Shown here one piece after another: positions 17,363 through 25,080 of a stretch of DNA of 64,000 nucleotides. Below the pieces are notes generated by a model. The model saw only the letters and a list, made by a program, of their open reading frames with translations, was not told where the DNA came from and did no database searches. The DNA is from JBKBRC01 sp046292345 (GTDB lineage Bacteria; Bacteroidota; Rhodothermia; Rhodothermales; Rubricoccaceae). The stretch is taken from NCBI GenBank assembly GCA_046292345.1, contig JBKBRC010000007.1, positions 21,813 through 85,812 on the forward strand. Reading direction: 5' to 3'. Positions within the stretch are counted from its first letter, which is position 1, and every line of letters starts with the position of its first letter. The translations under genes and the position numbers were made by a program.

Positions 17363-18316
17363 TCAGGCCGGCCGGCGCATCCCGGCGGCGCGCGTCTCGG
17401 CGGCACGCGTCTCGGCGGCACGCGTCTCGGCGGCACGCGTCTCGGCGGCACGCGTCTCGGCGGCGCGGAGGGTGTTGGCGAGCAGCATCGCGATCGTCAT
17501 CGGCCCGACGCCGCCCGGCACGGGCGTGACGGCGCCGGCGACGCCGCGTACGCCCTCGAAGTCCACGTCGCCCACGAGGCGGTAGCCGCGCGCGTGCGCG
17601 GCGTCCTCGACGCGGTTGATGCCCACGTCGATCACGGTCGCGCCGGGGCGCACCATGTCGGCCGTGACGAAGCACGCCCGGCCGATGGCCGCCACGAGGA
17701 GGTCGGCGCGGCGCGTGTGCGCGGCCAGGTCGCGCGTGCGGCTGTGGCAGACGGTCACGGTGGCGTGCGCGGCCGTGAGCAGTGTCGCCATCGGCTTGCC
17801 GACGATGTTGCTACGCCCGATGACGACGGCGTGCGCGCCGGCGGTCTCGACGCCGGCGCGGCGGAGCATCTCCATGATGCCGGCCGGCGTGCACGGCGCG
17901 AGCGCGCGCGCGTCGCCCACGACGAGGCGCCCCACGTTGACCGGATGGAAGCCGTCCACGTCCTTCTCGGGCGCGATCGCCTGGAGCACGCGCGCCTCGG
18001 CGACGTGCGACGGGAGCGGGAGCTGGACGAGGATGCCGTCGACGGCCTCGTCCTCGTTGAGCGCGCCCACGAGCGCGAGCAGCTCGGCCTCCGAGGTGGT
18101 CTCCGGGAGGCGCAGCGTCGCGGCGTCGAAGCCGGCCTCCTCGGCCGCGCGCTGCTTGGCGCGGACGTAGCTGGCCGAGGCCGGGTGCTCGCCGACGAGT
18201 ACGACGCGCAGGCCGGGGCGCCGCCCGGCACGCGCGGCGAAGGCCGCGGCGGCGCGTGCGGTGTCGGCGCGCACGTCGGCGGCGAGGGCGGTTCCGTCGA
18301 TCAGGCGGGCGGGCAT
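17363..18316 (-). CDS. folD: Methylenetetrahydrofolate dehydrogenase/cyclohydrolase
   Basis: FolD interconverts 5,10-methylene- and 10-formyl-tetrahydrofolate. The 317-residue product holds all family motifs: the catalytic Tyr-Lys pair in ASYVRAKQRAAEEAG, DGILVQLPLP, PEKDVDGFHPVNVGRL, the NADP-binding VVIGRSNIVGKPMA, and the C-terminal PVPGGVGPMTIAMLLANTL. A normal FolD ends within about ten residues of that last motif. Here it is extended by some 33 residues made of five AAETR repeats from a 15-bp tandem array. The extension is probably disordered and dispensable. MscS follows 5 nt later. Confidence 0.97.
   Translation of the reverse strand: MPARLIDGTALAADVRADTARAAAAFAARAGRRPGLRVVLVGEHPASASYVRAKQRAAEEAGFDAATLRLPETTSEAELLALVGALNEDEAVDGILVQLPLPSHVAEARVLQAIAPEKDVDGFHPVNVGRLVVGDARALAPCTPAGIMEMLRRAGVETAGAHAVVIGRSNIVGKPMATLLTAAHATVTVCHSRTRDLAAHTRRADLLVAAIGRACFVTADMVRPGATVIDVGINRVEDAAHARGYRLVGDVDFEGVRGVAGAVTPVPGGVGPMTIAMLLANTLRAAETRAAETRAAETRAAETRAAETRAAGMRRPA
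17384..17458 (-). repeat. 15-bp tandem repeat, 5 copies, at folD C-terminus
   Basis: Five copies of ggcggcacgcgtctc (one base different in the first) plus a partial copy encode Arg-Ala-Ala-Glu-Thr repeats just before the folD stop. Unit length is a multiple of three and the enzyme's last conserved motif lies upstream of the array. Confidence 0.97.
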
Positions 18317-18478
18317 ACGGCGCGGCGTTTGGGAGGGCGAAAGCTACCGCTGGCCCTGGCCCGGCGGCGTCGGGGAGGGGCGCCGCCGGCGGTGCGAACT
18401 TTCGTCGAGGCGACAGCGGCTGGCCGGCCCTCGGCTGCCGCTGCGGCTAACCTCCGTCTCTCTTTCCTTCGGTACCGC

Positions 18479-19546
18479 ATGATCCCGCTCCGCGCAGGCA
18501 TCCTCGGCGCCACCGGCGCCGTCGGGCAGACGTTCGTGCGTCTGCTCGCGCAGCACCCCTCCTTCACTATCTCGGCGCTCGCCGCCTCCGAGCGCTCGGC
18601 CGGGAAGCCGTACCGCGAGGCCGTGGCCTGGACCGCTGACACGCCGCTCCCGGAGGCCGTGGCCGACATGGTCGTGCAGCCGGCCGCTCCGCCGCTCGCG
18701 TGCGACGTGGTCTTCTCGGGCCTCGACGCGGCCGTCGCCGGCGACGTCGAGGCGGCCTTCGCGCGCGCGGGCTATCCGGTCGTCTCGAACGCGCGCAACC
18801 ACCGCCTCGACCCGGCCGTGCCCCTGCTCATCCCGGAGGTCAACCCGGACCACACGGCGCTCATCGACCGGCAGGCGTGGGGGGAGGGCTACGTCGTCAC
18901 CAACCCCAACTGCTCCACCGTCGGGCTCGTGATGGCGCTCAAGCCGCTCGAGGACGCCTTCGGCGTGGAGGCGGTGCACGTCGTGACGCTGCAGGCGCTC
19001 TCGGGCGCAGGCTACCCCGGCGTGCCCGCGCTCGACGCGGTGGCCAACGTGGTCCCGTTCATCGCGGGCGAGGAGGAGAAGATGGCCGCCGAGACGCGCA
19101 AGATCCTGGGCCGGCTGGAGGCCGGCGGGGTTGCGGAGGCGGACGTGACGGTCTCGGCGCAGTGCACCCGCGTGCCGGTCATCGACGGGCACACGGAGGC
19201 GGCCTCGGTCCGCCTGCGCACGCGCGCCTCGGCCGAGGACGTGGCCGAGGCGCTGCGCGCCTGGCGCAGCCCGCTCGCCGGGCTCGGCCTGCCGACAGCC
19301 CCCGAGGCGCCGCTCGTCGTGATGGACGACCCGCGCTACCCGCAGCCGCGCCGCCACGCCGGGCTCGGCGGGGGCATGACGGTCTCGGTCGGGCGCGTGC
19401 AGGCGTGCCCCGTGCTCGGGGTCAAGTTCGTCGTGCTGAGCCACAACACGGTGCGCGGCGCGGCCGGCGGGGCCCTCCTCAACGCCGAGCTCCTCGCCGC
19501 GCAAGGGCGCCTCGTGCCTCGTGGCACCGCCGCCGCCGCCGCATGA
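18479..19546 (+). CDS. asd: Aspartate-semialdehyde dehydrogenase (archaeal/fungal-type)
   Basis: Asd reduces aspartyl-4-phosphate to the semialdehyde in lysine, methionine and threonine synthesis. The 355-residue protein begins with the NADP-binding LRAGILGATGAVGQTFVRLL and has the catalytic cysteine in YVVTNPNCSTVGLVMALKPL. The ALSGAGYPGVPALDA segment and VSAQCTRVPVIDGHTEA follow. Its length and the G-A-T-G-A-V-G-Q start resemble the archaeal/fungal branch more than the E. coli enzyme, which is an inference. It is divergent from folD across 160 bp. The stop overlaps the GNAT gene start by 4 nt (ATGA). Confidence 0.95.
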   Translation: MIPLRAGILGATGAVGQTFVRLLAQHPSFTISALAASERSAGKPYREAVAWTADTPLPEAVADMVVQPAAPPLACDVVFSGLDAAVAGDVEAAFARAGYPVVSNARNHRLDPAVPLLIPEVNPDHTALIDRQAWGEGYVVTNPNCSTVGLVMALKPLEDAFGVEAVHVVTLQALSGAGYPGVPALDAVANVVPFIAGEEEKMAAETRKILGRLEAGGVAEADVTVSAQCTRVPVIDGHTEAASVRLRTRASAEDVAEALRAWRSPLAGLGLPTAPEAPLVVMDDPRYPQPRRHAGLGGGMTVSVGRVQACPVLGVKFVVLSHNTVRGAAGGALLNAELLAAQGRLVPRGTAAAAA

Positions 19547-20082
19547 GAAGACCGGCCAGCGTCCGCATCCGCCGCGCGCGGCCCTCTGACGGCGAGGCCG
19601 CGTGTGGGCTCTGGGCCGCGCTGCACCGCGAGCACGAGGCGCAGGACGCCCGCTACCGCCTCTCGGAAGACGCGGCGCTCCGCTGGATGACGGACTTCCG
19701 CACGTGGGCGCGCGACGACGGCTACCGCGTCTTTCTGGCCGAGGCCGCGCGCGAGGGCACGCCGGCCGTGCCCGTCGGGCTGCTGACGGCGCACCTGGCC
19801 GAGCCGGCGCCGGTCTATGCGCCGCTGCTGTTCGTGTACGTGAACGACCTGTACGTCGTGCCGGGCTTCCGGCGCGCGGGCGTGGCCCGGGCGCTGCTCG
19901 GCGAGGCGGAGGCATGGGCGCGCGCCACCGGCGCGGCCGAGATCCGGGCGGGCGTGCTGGCGCGCAACGCGGCCGCACGGGCGTTCTGGGCGCGTGCCGC
20001 GGCGGCCGACTACTCGGTCACGGTCACGTTGCCCGTCCCGGCCGTCTCCGAAGCCGTCTCCGAGGCCGCGCGCCGCGCGTAG
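19543..20082 (+). CDS. GNAT-family N-acetyltransferase
   Basis: The 179-residue protein has the GNAT fold: an N-terminal VRIRRARPSDGEAACGLW, a central LFVYVNDLYVVPGFRRAGVARALLGEAEAWA with the acetyl-CoA pyrophosphate-binding R-x-x-G-V-A loop, and a final NAAARAFWARA helix. The substrate is unknown. It starts inside the asd stop (ATGA). Its 3' end runs 73 nt into the convergent aroB gene; the overlapped part encodes a 12-bp-repeat-derived AVSE AVSE tail beyond the fold. Coupling to asd suggests co-expression but no functional link is evident. Confidence 0.9.
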   Translation: MRRPASVRIRRARPSDGEAACGLWAALHREHEAQDARYRLSEDAALRWMTDFRTWARDDGYRVFLAEAAREGTPAVPVGLLTAHLAEPAPVYAPLLFVYVNDLYVVPGFRRAGVARALLGEAEAWARATGAAEIRAGVLARNAAARAFWARAAAADYSVTVTLPVPAVSEAVSEAARRA

Positions 20083-21194
20083 CACCATGCCGCCTCGACG
20101 AACGCCGGCGGCACGTCCGAGGCGAGGCGCGGCGCGCCAGGCGCGTCGAGCACGACGAAGCGCAGGCCCGAGGCGTCGCGCTTCTTGTCGGTTCCCATCG
20201 CCGCGAGCACGTCCGCGTCGCCGAGCGTGCCGGGGAGCGGGGGCGTCGGGAGGCGCGCCACGAGCGCGTCGGCGCGCGCGAACGGATCGGGGAGGGGCGG
20301 CGTGGGCGGCAGACGTACGCCTGCGGCGAGCGAGGCTGAGAGGTGGAGCGCGGCGCGCATGCCGAGCGCGACTGCCTCGCCGTGCGTGACGACGCCGTAG
20401 CCGAGCGCGCGCTCGAGCGCGTGCCCGAACGTGTGCCCGAGGTTGAGCACGGCGCGCTGCCCGAGCTCGTGCTCGTCGGCCGAGACGACAGCGGCCTTGA
20501 CGGCGGCGGCCTCGCGCACGAGGCGCGCCACGGCGGCGGCCTCGCGGGCCAGGACGGCGTCGACGTCGCGCTCGAGCGCGTCGAGCAGCGCGCCGCCCTC
20601 GAGCAGGGCGTGCTTGACAGCCTCGGCCAGGCCGCTCGCGAACTCGCGCGCGGGCAGCGTGGCGAGCGTCGCCGGGTCGGCCAGCACGAGCGCCGGCTGG
20701 TGAAAGGCGCCGATAAGGTTTTTGCCGGCGGCGTGGTTGACGCCCGTTTTGCCGCCGATGGCGCTGTCCACCTGCGCGATCACGCTCGTCGGCGCGTGGG
20801 CGAGTGGCAGGCCGCGCAGGAGCGTTGCGGCCAGAAAGCCCGCCAGGTCGCCCACGACGCCGCCGCCGAGGGCGACGACGAGCGTGCGGCGCGTCACGCC
20901 CCAGGCGAGCGCGTCGTCGTAGAGCGCGCCGAGCACATCGAGCGATTTGCTCGGCTCCCCGGGCGGCACGCGGCGCACGCGGACGTGCCAGCCGGCCTCC
21001 TCGAGGGCCGCCGCGAGCGCGCCCTCGTAGAGCGGCCCCACATGCTCGTCCGTGACGACGTAGGCGCGCTCGGGCCTGAGCCCGGCCGCATGCAGGTGGC
21101 GGGGCAGCTCGGCCAGAGGCGCGAAGTGGACGGGGTAGCCGCGCCCGTGCGGCAGGGCGACGACGACGGCGGGGAGCGGGCTCGGCAGCGGCAT
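20010..21194 (-). CDS. aroB: 3-dehydroquinate synthase
   Basis: AroB converts DAHP to 3-dehydroquinate, the second step of the shikimate pathway, using NAD and a divalent metal. The 394-residue product carries the family core LVVALGGGVVGDLAGFLAATLLRGLPLAHAPTSVIAQVDS AIGGKTGVNH (shown split) around residues 110-160. Metal ligands lie in FASGLAEAVKHALL and in two His-containing segments, NLGHTFGHALE and VTHGEAVALGM. The last ~25 residues lie beyond the conserved end, overlap the GNAT gene for 73 nt on the opposite strand, and contain an ETAS repeat. A lipoprotein gene lies 34 nt upstream. Confidence 0.96.
   Translation of the reverse strand: MPLPSPLPAVVVALPHGRGYPVHFAPLAELPRHLHAAGLRPERAYVVTDEHVGPLYEGALAAALEEAGWHVRVRRVPPGEPSKSLDVLGALYDDALAWGVTRRTLVVALGGGVVGDLAGFLAATLLRGLPLAHAPTSVIAQVDSAIGGKTGVNHAAGKNLIGAFHQPALVLADPATLATLPAREFASGLAEAVKHALLEGGALLDALERDVDAVLAREAAAVARLVREAAAVKAAVVSADEHELGQRAVLNLGHTFGHALERALGYGVVTHGEAVALGMRAALHLSASLAAGVRLPPTPPLPDPFARADALVARLPTPPLPGTLGDADVLAAMGTDKKRDASGLRFVVLDAPGAPRLASDVPPAFVEAAWCYARRAASETASETAGTGNVTVTE
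20041..20064. repeat. 12-bp tandem duplication inside the GNAT/aroB convergent overlap
   Basis: Two copies of gccgtctccgaR are read on both strands: as AVSE repeats at the end of the acetyltransferase and as a Thr/Ala/Ser/Glu repeat near the end of AroB. A duplication here lengthens both proteins at once. Confidence 0.85.
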
Positions 21195-21228
21195 GCTCCA
21201 AGCTAGCGGCGCCTGCGGGGCTGTGCCG

Positions 21229-21804
21229 TCACTCGCGCGAGAGGCGCACGCCGAAGCGCTGCGCGGCGTTTGCGAGCTGGCGGTTGTCGCTGAAGAAGTC
21301 GTCGAACGGACTCAGGAAAAAGTAGCGCGCGCCTGGAGGAACCGTCACGCAGGCGTCGGTGGCGTCGAAGTCCTCAGGAATGTCCGTAGCGCGGCTCTCG
21401 CTGACCGTGCGCGGCGTTACGACCGGGGTGCCCGCCGCGAGGGCGCCTGGCACGCGCTGGCGGACGTCGCCAGCGAGCAGGCGGTTGTCGGAGGAGAAGA
21501 CGGCCGTTACGAGAGGGAGCCCGCGCGAGGACGCCGGCGTGCCGTCCCGAATGTCAAAGTCGCCCACGGCACGGAAGCACGCGCGGTCGCCCGGGCGCAG
21601 GCCGTAGCTGCGCAGCATACGCGGGACGGCCGCAGCGACGGGCCGGTCGTTGTGGACGCGCAGGTACGTCGGGGCCGGGTCGACGTGCAGGAAAACCGGC
21701 CCCGTCGGGGGGCGCGCGGGCGCGTCCGGGTCCGGGTCGACAATGACCGTGTCGCAAGCGGCGAGGAGCGCGAGCAGGGACAGGGCGGCGGCAAACGCGC
21801 GCAT
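21229..21804 (-). CDS. Hypothetical lipoprotein
   Basis: The 191-residue product has a lipoprotein signal peptide ending in LLAAC (Cys17) followed by an acidic, Pro-rich tether. The mature part shows strands such as GPVFLHVDPAPTYLRVHN and a pattern ACVTVPPGARYFFLSPFDDFFSDN. That pattern is reminiscent of calcium-binding lectin-like beta-sandwich domains, in which an aromatic-rich strand precedes a D-x-x-x-D-N loop. This likeness is weak and I do not assign a family. It has two further Cys residues that could form a disulfide. It lies upstream of aroB on the same strand with 34 nt between them. Confidence 0.75.
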   Translation of the reverse strand: MRAFAAALSLLALLAACDTVIVDPDPDAPARPPTGPVFLHVDPAPTYLRVHNDRPVAAAVPRMLRSYGLRPGDRACFRAVGDFDIRDGTPASSRGLPLVTAVFSSDNRLLAGDVRQRVPGALAAGTPVVTPRTVSESRATDIPEDFDATDACVTVPPGARYFFLSPFDDFFSDNRQLANAAQRFGVRLSRE

Positions 21805-22011
21805 GCGCTCAGGTGGTTCAGGTTAGGAACCCGGGTCGGTGGGCGGCGCGGGTTGTCCGGGGGCCTGGAAGGATCGGTGGCAGAAAAAGTAAGCGTTTTG
21901 CTTGGCGGCTCGTGGGGTTGGCGCCGAACGACGTGCGTAGAATGCCGCCCACCCGGTGCGGCCTCGCGTGCGGGGCGCACCGTTTCCCTTCCTCCAATCC
22001 TCTCTAAACTC

Positions 22012-22488
22012 ATGGGACTGCTCAGCTTTGTACGGGACGCCGGCGCGAACCTCTTCGGGGGCGGCAAGGGCAACGAGGCCGAGGCGATCAAGAAGGAGAT
22101 CGAGAAGGCGCTCGGCTCCAACATCTCCGACGTGGCTGTGCGCTACGACAACGGCGCCGTGTCGCTCCAGGGCGAGGCCAAGAGCCAGGCTGCCAAGGAG
22201 AAGGCCGCGCTCATCGCCGGCAACGTCAAGGGCGTCGAGCGCGTGGACGACAGCGGCATCCGCGTGGCCGGCGCGCCTCAGCAGGCCGCCGAGGCTGCCG
22301 CGCAGCCCGCGGCGTCGGCGTCCGCCCAGTTCTACACGATCAAGTCGGGCGACACGCTCTCCAAGATCGCCAAGGAGTTCTACGGCGACGCCAACGCCTA
22401 CGACAAGATCTTCGAGGCCAACCGCGAGGTGATCGGCCACCCGGACAAGATCTACCCGGGCCAGCAGATTCGCATTCCGAAGGACTGA
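22012..22488 (+). CDS. LysM/BON-domain protein (Kbp/YgaU-like)
   Basis: The 158-residue protein has the layout of the potassium-binding protein Kbp: MGLLSFVRDAGANLF at the start, a BON domain (about 25-85, with VRYDNGAVSLQGEA and VKGVERVDDSGI), an Ala/Gln linker, and a C-terminal LysM domain starting YTIKSGDTLSKIAKEFYGDA and ending YPGQQIRIPKD. No signal peptide is present, as in Kbp. E. coli Kbp is a cytoplasmic K+ sensor; whether this one binds K+ is inferred from the family. Its codon use is more lysine-rich and less GC-extreme than its neighbours. A strong hairpin terminator lies about 100 nt downstream. Confidence 0.93.
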   Translation: MGLLSFVRDAGANLFGGGKGNEAEAIKKEIEKALGSNISDVAVRYDNGAVSLQGEAKSQAAKEKAALIAGNVKGVERVDDSGIRVAGAPQQAAEAAAQPAASASAQFYTIKSGDTLSKIAKEFYGDANAYDKIFEANREVIGHPDKIYPGQQIRIPKD

Positions 22489-22502
22489 CCCCTGCAATCC
22501 GC

Positions 22503-22543
22503 GAAGACCTGCAAAAGGAGAAGACCTGCAAAAGGACCTGCAA
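22503..22543. repeat. 17-bp tandem repeat, 2.4 copies, after LysM gene
   Basis: Two perfect copies of gaagacctgcaaaagga and a partial third follow the LysM-gene stop. The sequence aaggactgacccctgcaa around the stop itself looks like a diverged related copy. Noncoding. Confidence 0.85.
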
Positions 22544-22582
22544 CCCGGAGGACGGGTTGCGGCCGTCTGGCTTGCTCTGTGG

Positions 22583-22614
22583 CATGCCCCGTCGCCTTCG
22601 GGCGGCGGGGCATG
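22583..22614. terminator. Bidirectional hairpin terminator
   Basis: A 14-bp stem (catgccccgtcgcc with ggcggcggggcatg, one G-T wobble) closes a ttcg tetraloop. It lies between the convergent LysM/BON gene and the membrane-protein gene, ~100 nt and ~40 nt from their stops. No long U-run follows, but position and stability suit a shared terminator. Confidence 0.75.
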
Positions 22615-22620
22615 TTGCAT

Positions 22621-22652
22621 GAGGGCGGCGGCGCGTGAGGGCGGCGGCGCGT
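22621..22652 (-). repeat. 16-bp tandem repeat, 2 copies, abutting a stop codon
   Basis: Two perfect copies of gagggcggcggcgcgt (plus strand) end on the first base of the stop codon of the minus-strand membrane-protein gene. On the sense strand each copy ends in tca where the authentic stop is tga. Confidence 0.9.
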
Positions 22653-23122
22653 CAGGACAGCGGCGGGAACATCCGCCAGCAGAGGTAGAGCACAAGGCCC
22701 GCGCGGAGCGTCCAGGCCGCCGTGCGGATCCAGTTGGTCGCGACGAGCCGCCGGTGCGCTTCGGCGTCGAAGGCGCGTCCGAGGGCGTCGTGGAGCGGCA
22801 CCTGCACGAACGCCGTCGAGGCCCAGAGGACGCCCACGAGCACGAGCCCGGTCAGCACGGCCCAGAACGGAAACGCCTCGGGGCGGTAGAGCACGAGCAG
22901 CACGGCCGTGACGAGCTCGGCCACCATGGGCGGCCCTACGACGAGCGTGATGCGCGCCTGGTGCTGCGCCTCGTAGGCGGCCCAGCCCGCCGCGCCGACG
23001 CCTGCGAAGAGCGGGTAGTGCACCAGCTGCACGATCCAGATCGCGCCGAACATGGTCAGCGTCGAGAGGACGTGGAGGAGGAAGACGAGCCGGAGCGTCT
23101 CCGGCGTAAGGAGTGCGCTCAC
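22652..23122 (-). CDS. Uncharacterised four-helix membrane protein
   Basis: This 156-residue integral membrane protein starts at a GTG (23120-23122) that overlaps the upstream FAD oxidoreductase stop by 4 nt (GTGA). It has about four hydrophobic helices, among them LRLVFLLHVLSTLTMFGAIW, VAELVTAVLLVLY, FWAVLTGLVLVGVLWAS and a C-terminal AGLVLYLCWRMF. Conserved-looking polar residues include HYPLF and the YEAQHQARIT loop. The layout resembles DUF1772-like membrane proteins but I do not assert membership. Translational coupling to the oxidoreductase suggests the two work together, perhaps in membrane-associated redox or pigment metabolism; that is inference. Confidence 0.8.
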   Translation of the reverse strand: MSALLTPETLRLVFLLHVLSTLTMFGAIWIVQLVHYPLFAGVGAAGWAAYEAQHQARITLVVGPPMVAELVTAVLLVLYRPEAFPFWAVLTGLVLVGVLWASTAFVQVPLHDALGRAFDAEAHRRLVATNWIRTAAWTLRAGLVLYLCWRMFPPLS

Positions 23123-24396
23123 GGTGCGTGGGTGCCGTTGGGCCGGCCGGGCCGGACGATCCCGAGGTCGGCGAGTACGGCCTCGGCGGCGTGGCGCCCG
23201 GCCACGAGCGCGCCGTTGATGGAGCCGTTGCGGCGGTGGTCTCCGGCTACGTAGCGGCCCTCGCCCAGGCGGAGCGCGCGCTCGGGCGGCTCGAGCGAGA
23301 GCTGCGCCGGGAGCGCGTGCAGGATGCGGTAGGCGCGCAGGAAGCGCCAGGCGTCCGTCTGCGGGCCGAACCACGAGCGTAAGTGCGCCCGCGCGCTGCG
23401 CTCAGCCTCCGCGTCGCTCTGCGCCGGATTGCCGACGATGGTCGCGGAGACGAGCGCCTGCCCGGCCGGCGCATACGTCGGCGCGACGTTGGTCAGCACC
23501 TGCGCGTTGTTGACCGGCCCGCGCCCCTCGCCGTCGAGCAGCAGCAGCGGGTCCTCGAGCGGTGGGGCCTCGGCGGCCCAGTAGAGGCAGAGCGTGCTGC
23601 GCGAGGCGGGCGGGCCGAGTCCCGGCAGCAGGTATGCCGCCTCCGGCCCGTCGGTGGCCACGACGACGGCGCGCGCGCGGACCGCCTCGCGGTCTTCGAA
23701 GCGTACCTCGCCGTTCTGGATCGCCGCCGCGCGGGCGTTCAGGTGGAGCGTGCCCGGCGGGAGCGCCGCGGCCAGTTGCTCCGGAAGCGCCTGCATGCCG
23801 CCGGCGGGCAGCGCGGCGGCGCCCTCGCTGAACATGCGGAAGTAGAACTCGAAGGCGCGGCTCGAGGTGCCGAGCTCGCGGTCGAGCAGCACGCCGCCGA
23901 GGAAGGGGCGAAAGAACTGCTCGATCATGCGCTCCGAGAAGCCGTAGCGGTGGCGGAGCGCCTCGAGCGTGCTCGTCTCGGGCCGGAACCAGATCTCCTC
24001 GGGGCGCCCGGCGCGGACGCGCTGCCGCAGGCGCAGCACGCGCAGCTTGTCGGCGAGCGTTCCCACGGGCGCGGCGGCCGAGAGCAGCGCCGCCGACGGC
24101 TCGCGGAACGGGTCTGAGACGCGCGCGAAGCCGTGGCGCGTGCGTACGAGCGCGCCCGGCGCGAACGCGCGCAGGTCAAGCGCGTCGTAGTCGAACACGC
24201 GCCGGGCCTCGGGGTAGGCCGTCAGCAGGACCTGGAAGCCGCGGTCGAGCAGGAAGCCGTCCTCACGGTCGGTGCGGATGCGCCCGCCGGGCGCGTCGGC
24301 GGCGTCGTAGAGGGCGAACGGGACGCCCTCGGTGGCCAGGCGCCGCGCGCAGGCCAGCCCCGCAAGACCGGCGCCGATGATGACGACGTCGGTCAT
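23119..24396 (-). CDS. FAD-dependent amine oxidase/phytoene desaturase-like protein
   Basis: This 425-residue flavoprotein starts with a dinucleotide-binding fold, DVVIIGAGLAGLACARRL, followed by YDAADAPGGRIRT, the signature of the protoporphyrinogen oxidase, amine oxidase and carotene desaturase superfamily. The FAD-binding C-terminal block is YVAGDHRRNGSINGALVAGRHAAEAVL. The substrate is unknown. Its ATG overlaps the stop of the upstream secreted-protein gene (ATGA) and its stop overlaps the start of the membrane-protein gene (GTGA), so three proteins of different locations are translationally chained. A role in carotenoid or porphyrin chemistry is possible but unproven. Confidence 0.9.
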   Translation of the reverse strand: MTDVVIIGAGLAGLACARRLATEGVPFALYDAADAPGGRIRTDREDGFLLDRGFQVLLTAYPEARRVFDYDALDLRAFAPGALVRTRHGFARVSDPFREPSAALLSAAAPVGTLADKLRVLRLRQRVRAGRPEEIWFRPETSTLEALRHRYGFSERMIEQFFRPFLGGVLLDRELGTSSRAFEFYFRMFSEGAAALPAGGMQALPEQLAAALPPGTLHLNARAAAIQNGEVRFEDREAVRARAVVVATDGPEAAYLLPGLGPPASRSTLCLYWAAEAPPLEDPLLLLDGEGRGPVNNAQVLTNVAPTYAPAGQALVSATIVGNPAQSDAEAERSARAHLRSWFGPQTDAWRFLRAYRILHALPAQLSLEPPERALRLGEGRYVAGDHRRNGSINGALVAGRHAAEAVLADLGIVRPGRPNGTHAP

Positions 24397-25067
24397 GGCG
24401 CCTCGGCGCGGGCGCCAGCGGAGGTCGCGGCGGCGGCCACGGAGGGCGCCCCGTCGCACGCCGAGGCGAGCCCGGCGCCCGACTCGGCGTAGAACACGGG
24501 CGCGTCGGCGCCGAGCGGCGTCACGCGGACGTCCGGGCGCACGACGCCTTCGGGCTGCGCCGGCACGACGCACAGCGCTCCGAAGGCACGCTCGACACGG
24601 TACGTGCCGGCTACAGCGTAGGGGAGCACGGTGCCGCCGGCCTCGGGCGCGCGGGCGCGCGTGATCTCGTGTTGCACGTCGTAGCGCCCGTCGGGACGCG
24701 CCTCGAGCGTGATCTCGAAGCGCGTCCGGTCCGGCGTGTACGGGTCGGTGGGGAGCGGCTCGGCGGTGATCTGCACGCCTGCGCCGCGTGGCGCGACGGC
24801 GATCGTGCGGAGCGAGAGCGCGCGGGCGCCGGCGCGCTCGGCCTCGGCGTCGCCGAGCAGGCCGAAGGGCGAGGCCGGGAAGGCGCCGTCGCGCGCGTGG
24901 ATGCGGGCCGCGGCCGTGGCGAGGCGGCCTATCTGCGCGAGGTCGGCGCGGAACGTCTCGGCCACGGGCGCGAGCGCCGGGTCGTTGGCGGGGGGCGAGG
25001 CGGAGGGCTGTGCGGCGGCAGGGGCAACGCCGGCAGCGATCAGGGCGAGGCAGAGAAGGGCTCGCAT
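24393..25067 (-). CDS. Secreted hypothetical protein
   Basis: The 224-residue protein has a Sec signal peptide (MRALLCLALIAAGVAPAAAQ, cleavage probably after AAA or AAAQ). A region rich in Ala and Arg contains FRADLAQIGRLATAAARIHARDG and then TDPYTPDRTRFEITLEARPDGRYDV, suggesting a beta-rich domain like that in pilin- or type II-secretion-related minor proteins; this likeness is loose. It ends with two cysteines (ALCVVP and ASACDGA). I do not recognise a family. It is located 13 nt after the TIGR01777 gene and overlaps the FAD oxidoreductase start by 4 nt. Confidence 0.75.
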   Translation of the reverse strand: MRALLCLALIAAGVAPAAAQPSASPPANDPALAPVAETFRADLAQIGRLATAAARIHARDGAFPASPFGLLGDAEAERAGARALSLRTIAVAPRGAGVQITAEPLPTDPYTPDRTRFEITLEARPDGRYDVQHEITRARAPEAGGTVLPYAVAGTYRVERAFGALCVVPAQPEGVVRPDVRVTPLGADAPVFYAESGAGLASACDGAPSVAAAATSAGARAEAP

Positions 25068-25080
25068 GGCGCGGAGGAGG

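Noticed and set aside
17384..17458. Possible CRISPR or phage-type direct repeats
   Set aside because: Units are 15 bp without spacers and are head to tail inside coding sequence. The same holds for every array in the window.
21229..21804. Firm assignment of the lipoprotein as a lectin
   Set aside because: Only one aromatic-rich strand and a D-x-x-x-D-N loop resemble such domains; not enough to name the function.
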